From Pristionchus mayeri (lineage: Eukaryota > Nematoda > Chromadorea > Rhabditida > Neodiplogasteridae), in the NCBI GenBank assembly GCA_036245805.1, contig BTRK01000003.1, forward strand, positions 37,093,215 to 37,157,214: a stretch of DNA of 64,000 bases. Direction: 5' to 3'. The notes beneath the pieces are model-generated. The model had not been told where the DNA came from, searched no databases, and saw nothing but the letters and a program-made list of their open reading frames with translations. Positions 1 through 12,377 of the stretch are shown piece after piece. The translations under genes and the position numbers were made by a program. The first letter of the stretch is position 1; every line of letters begins with the position of its first letter.

Positions 1-947
1 GGATGCTTACTAATGCCACTTTCCCTAAAAAAATAACATTATTCACAGATGCAGCTCCTTCTTTTTCTACCGCATCCATCAGTCGAAGGGACTTGATCAG
101 GAGGGTTCCCAGGGGAGGATCAGTTCGCGATAGACTCAGTGCCTGGAATATAATTTTGTGATGTCATAAATGTGAAAATGTGTATGCCGTGAAAATTATC
201 CAGCAACGTCACGGTATTGATAAAATACTGTTTAATACAAAAGTGTGCTACTGCAACAACTGCAATTGTATTGCTGAAATATCTTACATGTTGAGTCCAT
301 TCGTCAATTGATAGAGTGGGTTGGCATTGTGGCGAATTTTCCCCGTTGCTTCTTGTCATTAGCGAGTTGACCATGGTCTCCAGTGACTCGGTCATGCCGT
401 AGATCACGTAACGGAGAGGGTCACTCCTTAATAGATTCCGTAAATACGTTTTGATATTTTCGTCATACAATACATTTAAGAGCTTTCACGGTACACTCGA
501 TATTAAATGCACTTCGTGGTCACTTACTTCTTTTGATCGAGATTCATGAGTAACCCTCTCTCGCTATTAATGTAAGCCAATGTGAAGCCCAGACCCTGCA
601 AATTACTTTATCGATTGTCAATATATCCAACGTATATTTTGATAATGATATATGGGCGTGAATACTATTTCCGAAAACCTACCGAGGCACTGACGCCTTC
701 TTTCTCCACAGTATCCATCAGGCTGAGCGATTTTGTGAGCACCGTGCACATTGGTGGATCCGTACTTGAGAGGGCAAGTGCCTAGGAAATATAATGCACA
801 CAATTCTATTATATTGATAATGAGATTTAATCAATCAATCAAAATGGGTGAACTTTGCAACTAATGTTTACCTCTCGTGTCCACTCATCAATGGTCCGTC
901 CAGTAGGCGAGAGTTGGGCCATGCTTGACGGATTGAGTTGAACAATC
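1..947 (-). CDS. Internally repeated protein, paralogue 1 (cut by the window edge)
   Basis: I do not recognise this family. Five exons can be followed on the minus strand. 947-872 carries TGRTIDEWTRE. 781-683 carries ALALSSTDPP then SLSLMDTVEKEG. About 595-529 carries GLGFTLAYINSERG. About 427-292 begins SDPLRYVIYGMTESLETM and ends SIDEWTQH. About 135-45 repeats the second type (LIKSLRLMDAVEKEG). The exons therefore form a three-part module: DPLRY...EEW, AL-LS...EKEG, then SER...LDPNK. The same order and introns occur in the gene at 1874-4322, so these are tandem duplicates. Acceptors are TTTTTAG, TTCCTAG, TTTGCAG and ATTAAG. No signal peptide or membrane segment is visible in the part present. 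The 5' end was not found, and the 3' end lies outside the window. Confidence 0.6.
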
Positions 948-1873
948 CTAAAAAGTAGAACATTTATGCAAACCGTATGAAGAGGCACACAAATCATAAC
1001 AAGACATTGCATATCGAACCCTACTGGGAAAGTGAAAGATCTTATGAATTTATCCATGAATACACGCCTAGTGCAACCCGCTTTCCAAGAGTCATATTTA
1101 TTGGATCTGCCATCGACAATCCATTAAAGTAAGAACGCGTCATACCGCCGATAAGTGGAGGGAAAATGAACGCGTCATGGTCAAACGCTAATATTGTTGT
1201 CTTTATTGTGGGAACCGTAAACAAACAAACGGAAAATAAAACATGATGTAACTAGACTTCACAACACGGAAATTATCCTTCAAAGTCCTTCAAGTTTCTC
1301 TAATTGTATTGATCTCTTTGTCTGACTACCTCGGCTTGGTTTCCCGCCACATGTGATGAGTAAGGACAGAGAGTCCGTTACTACCTTTGATGAACGACTT
1401 GTCTAGTATGAAATGCAAACAATGTGTAAATTTCGGATAGCGACACAACTGCGCAACACTTATGTTGTTCTCGTTTAACTAACTGGTGTATGCACATCTA
1501 GACTGCGAGAAACTCTTACAGAACCCTGATATTGAAATCGTTGCTGCATTTGTATTTCATGACGAAAGAAACACTATAAAGGGATAGGTAAGGAGTGGAA
1601 GATAATTGAAAAAAAATCGACGCGTACATTAGAATATCCGAATTAAATATAAACAAAATGCGTGGTGACCATAATAATAACCGATCAGTTGATATAATAT
1701 CTAATCACACGCGACGCGTACACGCGTTACATTGCATACAACTTCGAGTTTTTGACATGTAACAAAATATTGCAATAAGAATGGTGATACCCAATTGCGG
1801 GAATTCGAATGTTTCTCACTTCCATTTTCATTTCCTTTCTAGAACTCTCAACTTGCGTATGATGATTCGCATT
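948..1873. other. Intergenic stretch between the two paralogues
   Basis: Probably the 5' region of paralogue 1 and the 3' flank of paralogue 2. A minus-strand open frame around 1224-1042 may contain an upstream exon, but no clean splice pair confirms it. Nothing else is recognisable. Confidence 0.35.
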
Positions 1874-4322
1874 CTCAGAACACTTCACAAGGTTTTGTGT
1901 CAGTGGCTTCTATTACGTCTTTATTAATCCGTGACATCATCGATTTAATCATTTTCTCCAGCGATTCGCATACACCGTAGATTACTTGACTGAGAGGATT
2001 ATCTCTGAAATTGGCTCTAAGTCGGATGAGAACCAAAACTCCTTTCCAAGTATTACCACACTGGGTTCGGCTCTGTGCGAATAACGTGGTACGTGTTTTG
2101 TCCTATGCGACTAACGTGGTACGTATTGCGTACCATGTGGTACTTATAATTTATCATGGTACGTATCTTTTTATTATGGTACGTAACTTTTTTTTGCAAA
2201 GCTGACCAAATATGCTCTATATGAGCATAATTGCATAGTTGCTCCCGCCTCCAAGTGAATCGAAGCTTCCGCCTTGTCCCCTCCCTTCAGTCTTTCTCAT
2301 CTGCTCCTCACACTTCTCTTTCAGTGGAGCAATTGTCCTTTGACTAGGTGACCTGAAGGTGGTGCGCTTCGACGCCATCGTCCTGCTTCTTCTCGCATTG
2401 GGAGAAGCCCGTCGGCATGAACGTGTTCGGACTGCGCAACGCGTCTGAAAACGTTCATGAACAATGTCTAAACGAAACCACCACTGCCTCATCGCTGTCG
2501 CCTGCACCTTCCACAACTGTGAAACCAGTTTCATCTTCCTTAGCTACTACAATCAGTACGCTGACAGCTACCAAGACGACGAGAAGACCGACTACGACTA
2601 CCACGAGAAGACCCGTGCAACCAACACCGAGATATCCCACGAAATCAAGAAATGTTGCTCCAGTGGCCCCCGTCGAAAAACCTCAAAAAATCCCCCCTAA
2701 GATCGGAGGAATAAGACCAAGATCTGCAAATGCGAAGGATGGTTATAGGCACCGGCGCCATGGAAATGGCTATTAGGTGATACCGGGATCGCTGTTTCTG
2801 CTAACTCTATATTCATCTTATTCATATCTTATTCTTATTATATTCGTTGATGTGTAGCTAATTCATGCTTTATATGTGTTGTGTAGTAAAGAAGTAAAAT
2901 TTGCATTTACTGAGCGAGATCGATGAAATGAACGCAAATACCACACAGGGTTGGGCCAATACAGCACATGTAGGTCATATATTTGACCGATTCAACAACA
3001 AAAGTTACGTACCATGATAAAAAGTTATGTACCACGGGGGGATCGGTACGTACCATAATAAAAGTTATGTACCGTGTGGTACGTAGTACGTCGCATACTT
3101 CGGAATGGTACTATTTGTGTTAACATTATGTTTTGTTTATCTCAAAATGCAATGATTCACTTATTCGGGTCGAGTTCCATCGCCAGTTCTCTCTCCGAAT
3201 GTATGAATGACACAGCATATTGAAGATTCTGCAAATAAACTCACCATGTTTTGCATACCATCGTCCGGGTATCATTTGTTTTGAACAATTCATTCGAAAA
3301 ATCAAAATAATGGCATCAATTACAGAATAAATGATGCCTTCTTTTTCGATTGTATCCATCAGTCTCAATGATTTGGTCAGAATAGTTCCCAACGTTTGAT
3401 CCGAACGCGACAGAATCAGGGCCTGCAATGCAACATTGTATTCATATTTTTAAATTGCAAATTTCCATTTTTGAATATGTGTGCAAATGTATACTCGAAC
3501 CGTTGTGTTTCATGTCTAACGGAAAAACAAATTGACATGAACGATCAGCTAACCTGTTTAGTCCATTCCTCGATTGAAAGCGTATCTACACTTTGTTGCC
3601 CGGCGTCGCCGCTACTTCTGGTCATCAAGGACTTGATCATTGTTTCCAATGATTCGCTCAATCCGTAGACAACATATCGGAGAGGATCATTCCTTAATTC
3701 ATGCCCTGATTACACTTCCATGCATGTATCGCTCAATAATTATCCCGCTTATAACAGTACTATTGCTACAATTCAAACTAAAATTCAATTACATTTGTGT
3801 TGTATAAATCTATTTACTCACTTATTTGGATCGAGACCCATCGCCAATGCTCTCTCGCGTCTCATATAGGCCAATCCGAAGCCCAGACTCTGCAAAAAAA
3901 ATTGCGCGATGTTGTTTAAACGAGTTTAAAGATGACTGTAAGACGAATAATGTGTATATTTTCGACATATTGCATCGAGAACTTGCCGATACATAGACGC
4001 CCTCTTTCTCCACTGTATCCATCAGGCTGAGTGACTTCGTAAGAACTGTCGCCATAGGAGGATCCGAATTTGATAGGGCCAACGCCTAGCAATACCGTTA
4101 TTTATACACTGTCTTTGATACTTTTCGATGCAGTTTTCACAACGAAATATAAAAATCCCGACGTGCACTGCACGGTTGCGGAAACGTATATTACCGGAAT
4201 AATAATATGTAATCAAATGCACCAATGAAACTAATAACATCAATATTTACCAGCCGACTCCACTCCTCAATGCTCCGTCCCGTCAGCGGGAGTTGGACCA
4301 TGCTTGATTGATTGATCTGATT
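1874..4322 (-). CDS. Internally repeated protein, paralogue 2
   Basis: Same unrecognised family as the gene at the left edge. Exons on the minus strand: 4322-4251 (TGRSIEEWSRL), about 4087-3990 (ALALSNSDPP, SLSLMDTVEKEG), about 3891-3825 (SLGFGLAYMRRERALAMG, LDPNK), about 3702-3560 (NDPLRYVVYGLSESLETM, ending SIEEWTKQ), about 3423-3335 (second-type repeat), about 3227-3155 (third-type repeat), and a terminal exon from about 1990 to the stop at 1876-1874 (DNPLSQVIYGVCESLE, ending KPCEVF). The protein thus holds at least two full three-exon modules. The last intron, about 1.1 kb, carries a repeat-flanked Thr-rich open frame on the other strand. The upstream side ends 36 nt from a transposon at 4358, so the 5' exons are either beyond it or lost. 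Confidence 0.6.
2076..3097. mobile_element. Intron segment flanked by TACGTACC-rich inverted repeats
   Basis: Left block 2076-2196 and right block 2994-3097 are imperfect inverted repeats made of short units such as TTATCATGGTACGTA and its complement TACGTACCATGATAA. Between them lies unrelated DNA with a Thr-rich open frame. This arrangement suggests a terminal-inverted-repeat element carrying passenger sequence. No target-site duplication was identified and no transposase is present. Confidence 0.4.
2417..2776 (+). CDS. Thr/Pro-rich open frame inside the repeat-flanked segment
   Basis: A 119-codon plus-strand frame that reads as a mucin-like stalk: Ser/Thr-rich, then KTTRRPTTTTTRRP, a Pro/Lys stretch and a basic end (KDGYRHRRHGNGY). 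Just upstream, in a different frame (about 2362-2410), is a hydrophobic run RFDAIVLLLLALGEA that would suit a secretion signal. A frameshift or an intron would be needed to join the two. It could be a captured or decayed fragment of a secreted protein gene, or a chance open frame in biased DNA. No homologue is recognised. Confidence 0.3.
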   Translation: MNVFGLRNASENVHEQCLNETTTASSLSPAPSTTVKPVSSSLATTISTLTATKTTRRPTTTTTRRPVQPTPRYPTKSRNVAPVAPVEKPQKIPPKIGGIRPRSANAKDGYRHRRHGNGY

Positions 4323-4357
4323 CTGGAATTTACAACATATATCAAGTAAGTGTACTA

Positions 4358-5622
4358 TCAGGCTGGTCATAAAGTTTTGCGCGATTTTGACTAAAGTGCA
4401 TTCTGGCATCTACAATCGTTCGTTGTTGTCCAATCAACTTAGATCTTTTAGTGGTAGATAGGGGCTTTTATACTCTCTTTAGAGTACACTATCATAGATC
4501 TGTCCGATCAATTAACAGAATAAGGCGATGTACCAAACTTCATGTGGTTGATCAACGAACAGACTTTTCAAAGGATTAGCTGTTCATTTAGAACTGAGAT
4601 AGGACCCAGTTTTAACCACAGTAGTAAAGTATGTTGGGCATATATCGTACTGGTCATGTTGAGACTGACCAGCCACAAAGGGCATATTAGAAATATGCGC
4701 GTAATCCGATCTGTGGGTTTTAATGGCACTTGTCAAGGTAAGTTTTGGAGTACTATATCTATGCCGACAGTTCTTGAGATTTAAATTATTCATGATTGTG
4801 AACTACCTTTCCAGTACAAGTCAAAATTCCCTTTGGGGGATAATGGGGCTCTCCATTCACGAACATGGTTCTTCGGATTTTAGGTGCCCAATTTAGAACA
4901 TCGAAATACACACTTTAGGCTTTTTTGTGCTAGACATGTGGTTTGAAGGGCGGTACTTTCCTGTTAAAATTAACGAACAACCCTTGCCCTATCGCTCACT
5001 ATTTAGGAATATTGTGGAGGTCGCTACTTTTTCAAGGGTGAGCCGTGCTTGAAGACCCTCCATGTCAGTTTTTTTGGCGTTTTCTTTGCAAAATATTTGG
5101 GATACAAATATCACTTTTTTAGACGAGAAAGGAAAGTGTGCTCTTAAATATTGATATTATAGAGAACCATGTAAGTATTGATGACAGCGCCCATAGGTAG
5201 AGGTCACCCGCGTCAATCCTCGAAACAGGTGATTTGCTCGATAGAAATCATATTTTTCTAAGTGCCCGTGTTTCATTGACCTCTACGAAGCCCATTTCGA
5301 ATTCGGCAGGTCTCTCTTTTTGAAACTAGGTAGTGCACGCCTAGTGCTTTTTAATAAACTTTGTGAGGCTCCATCTAAAAATTTATCTGCGACGTACAGC
5401 AACTTTAAATAAAATCTTATTTTTTCTGAAAAATTCAAAGTCACGCAGATCTTGATTTCTCGCATAGTAGAGATACTTGGAATATTTCAACTATATTTTT
5501 CTAAAGGTCGAAAATGTCCCAATATAACTTCATCAGGGCAATACGTGGCGATTTGAGAAAAATAAAATATACGAACTCAAACTTGGGGTCCGAAATCGCG
5601 CAAAACTTTATGACCAACCTAA
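4358..5622. mobile_element. Mariner-length relic with 28-bp-class inverted ends
   Basis: The ends are inverted copies: the left begins TCAGGCTGGTCATAAAGTTT and the right, read inward, TTAGGTTGGTCATAAAGTTT. Both continue into TTGCGCGATTT. TA dinucleotides flank both ends (4356-4357 and 5623-5624), and the length is 1265 bp, typical of mariner. No long transposase frame survives, so it is a decayed or non-autonomous copy. The right-hand TA is shared with the next element. Confidence 0.7.
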
Positions 5623-5624
5623 TA

Positions 5625-6099
5625 CAGTACGTGCTAATCGCCTTAGCCATGTGCGTGCGCCGCGCTGCGCGGCGGCGCGCGGCTTACGCGGATTGATTTT
5701 GAAAGAAGAATATTGTTTTTCACTATTCGAACCTATTATTTTCAAACTCTCCGCAAAATTTCGCATCGGAATAACTATTAATTCACATTTTTAAATTTTT
5801 TTTTATATTTATAAATCAATATTTTGAATGTGGTATTTCTGAAACCTACCGTAATCTCAGTTTACGATAGCGACAGTATCGCAAACTGGGATTACGGTAG
5901 GTTGCAGCGTTACAGAATTCAAAATAATGATTTCTTTTTATTAAAATATAAATTAATGGTCCTTCCGATGCGAAATTTTACGGAAAATTCGAAAATAATA
6001 GGTTCGAATCGTGAAAAACAATATTCTTCCCTCAAAATCAATCCGCGCAAGCCGCGCAGCGCCGCGCACGCACATGACCAAGGCGATTAGCACGTACTG
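5625..6099. mobile_element. Foldback MITE with CAGT ends (Tc1-like)
   Basis: A 475-bp imperfect palindrome. It starts CAGTACGTGCTAATCGCC and ends with the complement, flanked by TA at 5623-5624 and 6100-6101. The centre (about 5840-5903) is a hairpin around the repeated word AAACCTACCGTAATC. CAGT ends plus a TA target match the Tc1 branch of Tc1/mariner. It encodes nothing. It was probably inserted into the TA duplicated by the neighbouring mariner relic. Confidence 0.75.
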
Positions 6100-6101
6100 T
6101 A

Positions 6102-7161
6102 TAAGGTGAATGAGAAATGAATGATACGACATTAGTATTCGACAGGAAGTTGGGTGATCATATTCCAGGAAAAACATCTAGTGCAACCCGCTTTCTTTGA
6201 CTGTTTGATAATCATACAATTCAAAGGCAACTAATAATTGCCGGAGGACGCGGAATAAGCAAAAATGGAGGGGAAATTGAGGCCTTTGGTAGTGTGTGAG
6301 TGTGAGGGAACCTGCAAAGAAACGAGTGGAACGAATAATTCTAAATACTGCTCGCTTTTGTCTTACACTCAAGAACACGCGTGTCCATCTAACGATTATT
6401 TATCTCTGATTTGTTCAATGCCTTTGTTTGCTTATGTGAGGTTCTTGCCAACATTTGGTATGTGGTAAGGAAGGAGATAAATATACATGGCACTTGGAAA
6501 AATTGAGTGTAGAGCTAGAGTCCGAGTCAGAGAGGAGAGGTTCTCTCCTCCCCTTACCCTCTATCTCTGCTCTACAAAGACTGTCAGGGGGAATCGGCAC
6601 AATTGTGTGGAGGGCAGAATAAAGAGGTGTTTCATTTCTCATGATCTTTCGCCCCTTTGATCTGAGTATGTGAACTTTTGCAAGAAACCCGTACGTGAAA
6701 GATTGTTATTATCTCGCGTGACATGCAGAACACCCCCACTCTTGTTCCTGATTATATGAGGTTCGTGCGCTCACATTTGGTACCAGAAATGACTCGTTAC
6801 TGCCTTTGCGGTGCGTAACTTTTCTGGCGTGTCATGTCTCACAAAGATACAAGAGGGAATGGGTGAGCAATTCGAGCGGGAAACATGGGAAATAAACTCA
6901 TGTCAATAGCATTGCTAGTATTCAGTATGAGCGAAGTGTTTAGCGTTCCCGAGTCATTAGTTTGGAACACCGATCAGTTGGGTCACGTGCGACGCGTACA
7001 CGCGGTGCGGTGCGTTCAAATTTGCTCACTGGTTGCTCGAGAATTTGTAAATAAAGAAAGAGGAACTCATATATGGTACACATCGCAATCATAAGTTAGT
7101 TTAAAACTACAATGCTAAAACTCGACTCGATTTGTCCTCAGAGCAGAGTTGCAAAAACGTT
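6102..7161. other. Stretch without a supported gene
   Basis: Open frames here have no recognisable product. One plus-strand frame (6885-7094) begins MGNKLMSIALLVFSM, which resembles a signal peptide, but its remainder shares sequence with repeat DNA near 1.68 kb (GCGACGCGTACACGCG). I do not call it a gene. Confidence 0.4.
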
Positions 7162-7243
7162 CGCAGCGAGCAGGATTCGAACCTACGCGGGCAGAGCCCA
7201 ATTGATTTCTAGTCAATCTCCTTAACCACTCGGACATCGCTGC
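7162..7243 (-). tRNA. tRNA-Ser (anticodon AGA)
   Basis: An 82-nt cloverleaf reads on the minus strand. The acceptor stem is GCAGCGA/TCGCTGC and the D-arm contains the A-box word TCCGAGTGGTTAAGGA. The anticodon stem-loop is ATTGA-CTAGAAA-TCAAT, with AGA at the wobble-to-third positions. A long variable arm (TGGGCTCTGCCCG), the hallmark of class II tRNA-Ser, is followed by a T-arm with GGTTCGAATCC. There is no intron. All stems pair, so it should be functional. Confidence 0.95.
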
Positions 7244-7370
7244 GCACGTTCAGTCACTTGACAGTCGTGATTGACGTTTGGATAATAACATAGCAGGTGC
7301 TTTCGCATCTAATGTTTGATCAGCTTAACACTTGAGTCGTCAATCACGCACATATTTCACTTGAACACAT

Positions 7371-7442
7371 GCAGCGATGTCCGAGTGGTTAAGGAGATTG
7401 ACTAGAAATCAGTCCGCGTAGGTTCGAATCCTGCTCGCTGCG
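7371..7442 (+). pseudogene. Damaged tRNA-Ser(AGA) copy
   Basis: This 72-nt copy matches the intact tRNA gene at 7162-7243 at both ends, including A- and B-box regions and the acceptor stem. It lacks 10 nt, so the 3' side of the anticodon stem and most of the long variable arm are lost (AAATCAGTCCGCG replaces the normal segment). Without the class II variable arm it should not be charged by seryl-tRNA synthetase. It lies inverted relative to the intact gene, and the DNA between them also contains a short inverted match (CAGTCGTGATTGACG / CGTCAATCACG). Confidence 0.85.
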
Positions 7443-7667
7443 AATCGTTTGTGCACCACATTTTGATGAGTTTATTTAAAATGAAATTGGGCACAATGCA
7501 GGTTGCATTACAAGGACAACGGTAGTATTGATATTAGATTAGTGTGGAAATGGAGCAGATACAACATTCTTTCAGCAACAACCAATCAGAGACTGATTTC
7601 GAAGGCGGAGCGGAAGGTGAAGGAACACGAGAGAATGAAGCAGAAATCGTAAGTTCATTCTGCGTAC

Positions 7668-8006
7668 TAGGGTCGCAGGATCGAATTCGAACTCGAACTT
7701 CGCATTCCCTCTGGCACCCCTTCCTCTCTCTATCCCCGAAGTTCGATCGAGCAAGCTCGATCTGCCACAGATCTCGCACTCCCATCGATCTTCGCAATCA
7801 ACCCTCTTCCCTACTCGAGCGTGGGGAAAAGAGGGAAAGGGGCGAGTGCGAAGTTCGATTGGAGGGCGAGATTCGTACCCTGTGGCAAAGATAGTGCGAG
7901 ATTCGATTAGGGAGCGAGGGTTGACCTCTCGCCAGTGCGAAGTTCGAGAGAGGAAGGGAAGACCCCCAGAGGGCACGAATCTCGCGAATTCGATCCTGCA
8001 ACCCTA
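7668..8006. mobile_element. hAT-type MITE with 8-bp target duplication
   Basis: A 339-bp non-autonomous element. Ends are TAGGGTCGCAGGATCGAATT on the left and TAGGGTTGCAGGATCGAATT on the right (read inward). It is flanked by an exact 8-bp direct repeat CTGCGTAC at 7660-7667 and 8007-8014. Eight-base duplications with TAGGG-like ends are typical of the hAT superfamily. The interior is purine-rich and partly self-complementary; its open frames are by-products. It interrupts DNA just after a possible plus-strand donor (ATC/GTAAGT near 7649). Confidence 0.85.
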
Positions 8007-8089
8007 CTGCGTACCGTCTCATCTGTCAAACCGGCGATTGAAAACGAGGATAATAGTCGTTTATTGCGATGCCTTATCCAGTTTCTTCT

Positions 8090-11000
8090 TCATTTCCTAC
8101 TCGCAGGGCGGATAGTTGATTGTTTCTTCGGGGCGTATCCGTAGAGGAACGTAGATCCGATGACTAGAGAGCCTCCCGTCACGAATGCACTGCAATCAGT
8201 AGAAAGAGTGGAGAGACTTTTGAATTTGCTCATTGAGGTAGCTCATAGCTCATATGATTAATGTTGCTCGATTCTATTATTCGACAATTGCTGTAATTGT
8301 AAGAGAGGTTCGCCAATATTCCAAAAAAATGTTGTTTTTTTCATAAATTCTGCCGCATATGACACAAAATTTTCCGGCAAAATTCCTCAAAGTGGAGATA
8401 TTTTGATACCGCTTTATGGCTTAGCAGATTCGTTCTCGTTGTCAACGGCACTCGAATGATAACTGTGACGTCATCCCGCAGTTGACATATCAAAGGCGAT
8501 ATGGTGTCATAGTGCTCATCCGACCTAGTGCCCTGGTCAACTCACATGGAGGGAGTGAAGTCAGAGAGGAAGATCCATGAGATGAATGATGAGAGGATGA
8601 TGGAGAGGGAGACTGCGAAACCCTGAAGGAATGACTGCGCTCTTCTTCCATTTCCCAGTGGTATGTAGTGTTCGATAAACGATGCAACGGCATATTCATT
8701 ATGTTGTCTGTCTCCCCGATGGACAGGTAGGTAGATAGAGTTCGCAGAATGAATAGACCGTAGTATCGTTCCTTGAACACTAGAGGATACGAGTCTTGAA
8801 GATCACCTTGAGTATACTGTCCGCATATTTGACGACCACCGCGATCACCAGACCACCGTAGGACTGGGAGTATATCGTAATGATATCACCCCTACCTTTG
8901 CTGTCAAATAACAAATGATCCTATCAAAACCAATTTAACGACATTAGTTTCCTACATAGTCTCATGTATTTTTGAGAGCTAATCCCCCCAATGGTATACA
9001 TAGACGAATAAATCCCCTATCTTGCCTGCAAAACGACGACAGTCCACACAGTTCCATTGTATCCCTGCAACATTCCATCCCTCGCGATGGCCTCTCCGTC
9101 TTTCAACCAACACATGATGAGACAAACGAAGATCGAGAAGAATGCTGAGACAGGGAATTCATTAATGGAGGTCTGATGACTTTCAGGATGATAACCAAAA
9201 ATAGTACCGTTCGATAACATTTCCCGAGAATATTTCTTTGCAATGTGGGAACATACTGTTATAGAAAAGATTTTCATACGACCTAGTGCAGTCATGGGCA
9301 ATCAGTTTGGTAACATTTGCAAAACTCTGCCTATGCTGAGTGTGTCACTCGTGCATGGACTAACCCTGCTGCAGATTCCGCATCCATACTCCGATGCCTC
9401 CATGTTTCAGAATCTTCTCCATGAATACTCCCGAGAATCCAGATGTGAGACAGGCAGCGCTTACAGCTATCAAACCTGACATGAGAAAGATGAAGAGATA
9501 CAGGAGAGAGGACGAGAGATGTGAGGGGAAAGGGAGGAAGAGAGGAGAGAGAAAGAGGAGGACGATAGCATGTAGCTTAGGCTGCTATATGATGTACATA
9601 ACCTACCGACGAAATTATCACTCTTGTCACGGACCGCTTCAGATTTGGATGCATCACCCGAGGGCATCTGAAATACCCCCGCACTAGATCGGACGATAAT
9701 CGTATTAAGAAACCACCCGGAAGATGGCTAAAATGATCCCTTCGTCAGTATTTTCGCAGAAGTCTCGTCAATCATCAGATTGTGAACACATTACATATAG
9801 ACTTCATTGTTGGTTATCGACCGACGATCATCAGGCCTAGTGCCAAATTGAACTGACCAATCTGCGTACTCAGCTCACCTGAACGAGTGCAACTCCTGCA
9901 GTGAGAATGAGCAGTGAGAGCCACTGGGTCCTGAGAAGCCTCCTTCGCAGGATCACAACGGTGAAGACGGCGGTCGTGAGGATCTTCATCTGATAGGTCA
10001 CCTGAGAGAGATAGAGGGAGAATTTTAGGATTGCATTCTTCTGGCATTCTTCCCTTCAGCAGTTTTTTTGGTGAGGACTTCTTGACATTGTGGGAACATG
10101 ATGTGGAATTCCAAAAAGAAAAATCACGTAAAACGCTACAATTGTTGATCATACAACGGTGATCATCCGGTCTAGTTCCCTTCTCCCGGATTCGAACTTC
10201 GACATCATGCCGCCTATGATATATCAAAAATTGTATGACGTCCTAATTCTCATCCGGCCTAATGACATCTCCTCCCACTTGGTACGTGGCTGCGTCGAGT
10301 TTGGAAAGGGCTAGGAAGAGCAGGTTGTCCTGCACCGCGTACAGAGTAGCAGGTATGGACATCTGAAAAGAGTTCTGAGAAAGATGAGAGAGTGTAAGAA
10401 CCCAAAAGGATGAGAACCAGGACTTTACCCTTCTCAAGTATTCAGAACACGTTCGAACACTCTATATTATGTAAGTTTGTTTGGTTTTCATCAGGTGGGT
10501 TCTCATCTGACGATTCATAACAGACCTAGTACCGGACGGAATGAGAAAGGTTGGGGAGAGGAAGGGATTGAGGAGGGGGGGGGGGGTAGAAAGAGAGGCC
10601 AAACCATTAAGAAGTCAGCCGGCTTCTTGAACACATCTCGATCTATCACAGCAATCAGCCTGCTTGGACGGAAATCTGTAACAAATGTTTGCTTGATGAC
10701 TAGAGAGTATTGGATAATGGCGCACCCATTGATGTATTTCAATCTGCTCATCTCTAGAAGAAGCAAAGGGAAAACTAGTAACTCCTTTTGAGCGCTCCCT
10801 ATCTCACCTATCATACAAGCGACGAATTGAATTGACATCACGAATATCATCAACAAAATGTGCTGAGTACTTCAATGAATAGTGGGTGATGCACTGACTA
10901 CATTGCTTGAAGAGGACGAGGGAGCATGTCACCAATTTGACAACCTCTGAGAGGAGAATGGCAGTGGATGAGAGGTACTTAGGACCTTCCACTTTCTGTA

Positions 11001-11947
11001 ATCAAGAGCCATTACAATCGTCTGATCAATCAATATTTGTGTCAGGTGATATATTATAGTCGCTCAGAGGATGGTGCGCCTATATTCTTCATTAGTTGCA
11101 ATCTATCAGTGGATGCCAAAAGCAATCATTCGACTGTTCAACAATCACTTGAAATGGACACAGCGAGCAGTTCATATAGCACACAATAGTATTTGAGTTG
11201 TATTCTTAAACGTATGTCTAGAATTCGTAAGTTGGATTAATTTTATTTGCATTCCCATACTCCCTCAAAATAACGACCGATCGAGATAGTGTGCAGGATG
11301 ACGAGACGATTATCCGAATTTCAAAATCGATTCCACATCGTTAACCTGGGTTCTCGAGTATCTGAGCACGAGTACGTGCACTGTTGTCTGCAGGATGAGT
11401 ACCACTAGAGAGATGCGCTTGTATCGGGCATTCGAAGAACGAGAGACTGAAATCTCCTGAATACCAGGGGTTGGCGATACGTTGTTTAATTTTGTTTTCG
11501 CAATTTTTCGGTATCGATTTTTTTGAAATCCGAAGATGGTGAGAATATGCGATAAATTATCGGACTAGGTTTCGTGATCAAATAACCACTACTACTGAAC
11601 ACCAAATAACGTCATTAGTCAGTACTACGTTCATGCATCATACTCGAGCTTGCCAGTTCAGTTTGCTCATTTTGACACAAATACTCCTTCAACCCTTTGA
11701 CAAGGTTTTTGGTTGGCCCAGAATAATCAATTGGGCGATAAATCAATTGGGTGATACAGTTAAAAACTACGCAAAGTTGGCGATCTATTTCGGAGTGCAA
11801 TCATTCTCGTGACTGATCTCGCGAATCGGTACGCAGAGAACAAATAAAGGAAATACTACGAATTTAAGAAAAATCAATAAAATGATAACTTACTGTATTC
11901 CTCTTAGCAGTGGATGGAATAAGAAGTGATGTACTTCCATCATTCAT
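8090..11947 (-). CDS. Golgi nucleotide-sugar transporter, SLC35A family (UDP-GlcNAc/UDP-Gal/CMP-Sia type)
   Basis: Twelve minus-strand exons splice to a 353-aa multi-pass protein with every phase closing: 11947-11894, 11456-11346, 10995-10902, 10675-10605, 10362-10279, 10001-9879, 9667-9607, 9475-9365, 9144-9026, 8863-8807, 8622-8546, 8189-8090. Family landmarks appear in order: [112 protein letters not shown], and GSTFLYGY at the end. These are closest to SLC35A3-like transporters, which exchange a cytosolic UDP-sugar for luminal UMP in the Golgi. The substrate cannot be fixed from sequence. The start was chosen because an ATG exon ([11 protein letters not shown]) joins in phase to the first transmembrane exon. 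The exon ending at 9026 uses a GC donor (CAG/GCAAGA). Confidence 0.92.
10565..10586. repeat. Guanine run in intron
   Basis: An intronic stretch of consecutive G residues within GA-rich DNA, between exons 4 and 5 of the SLC35A gene. It is a simple low-complexity repeat. Confidence 0.8.
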
Positions 11948-12377
11948 CGAAATTTACAAAGACACGCTGGGAAGGAGATTGGAGGAGATTGGAGGTAGAT
12001 CAAGGGCTTGTAGTAACTAGTATTACCTTATTTGAAAAGATTTTTTTATTTAGCGTTCCTGAAACAAACGAAAACTGAACCCAACATATTCCAATAATAA
12101 AACTCTTCTAGTGGCAGGTGAAGGAGTAAAGAATAGGCACTAAGAGATGGAAAAGTGTGCAGAGATATGCAGTTCATCCCCTCCCTCTCTTCGTACCTCA
12201 TTGCGAGTGCAGCCATTGTTCGTCCCTTCTCAATCGGTTCTGTTCTCAAAATTCGACACATGTGAATGTCTTTTGTTTACTTTTTCCCAATATTATTGTA
12301 TATTCGGTCTTGAGGGATCGCACTAGCGTTATGTGTTCGGACTTAACGAACTGATTTATGCGTAATCATGTTATGTG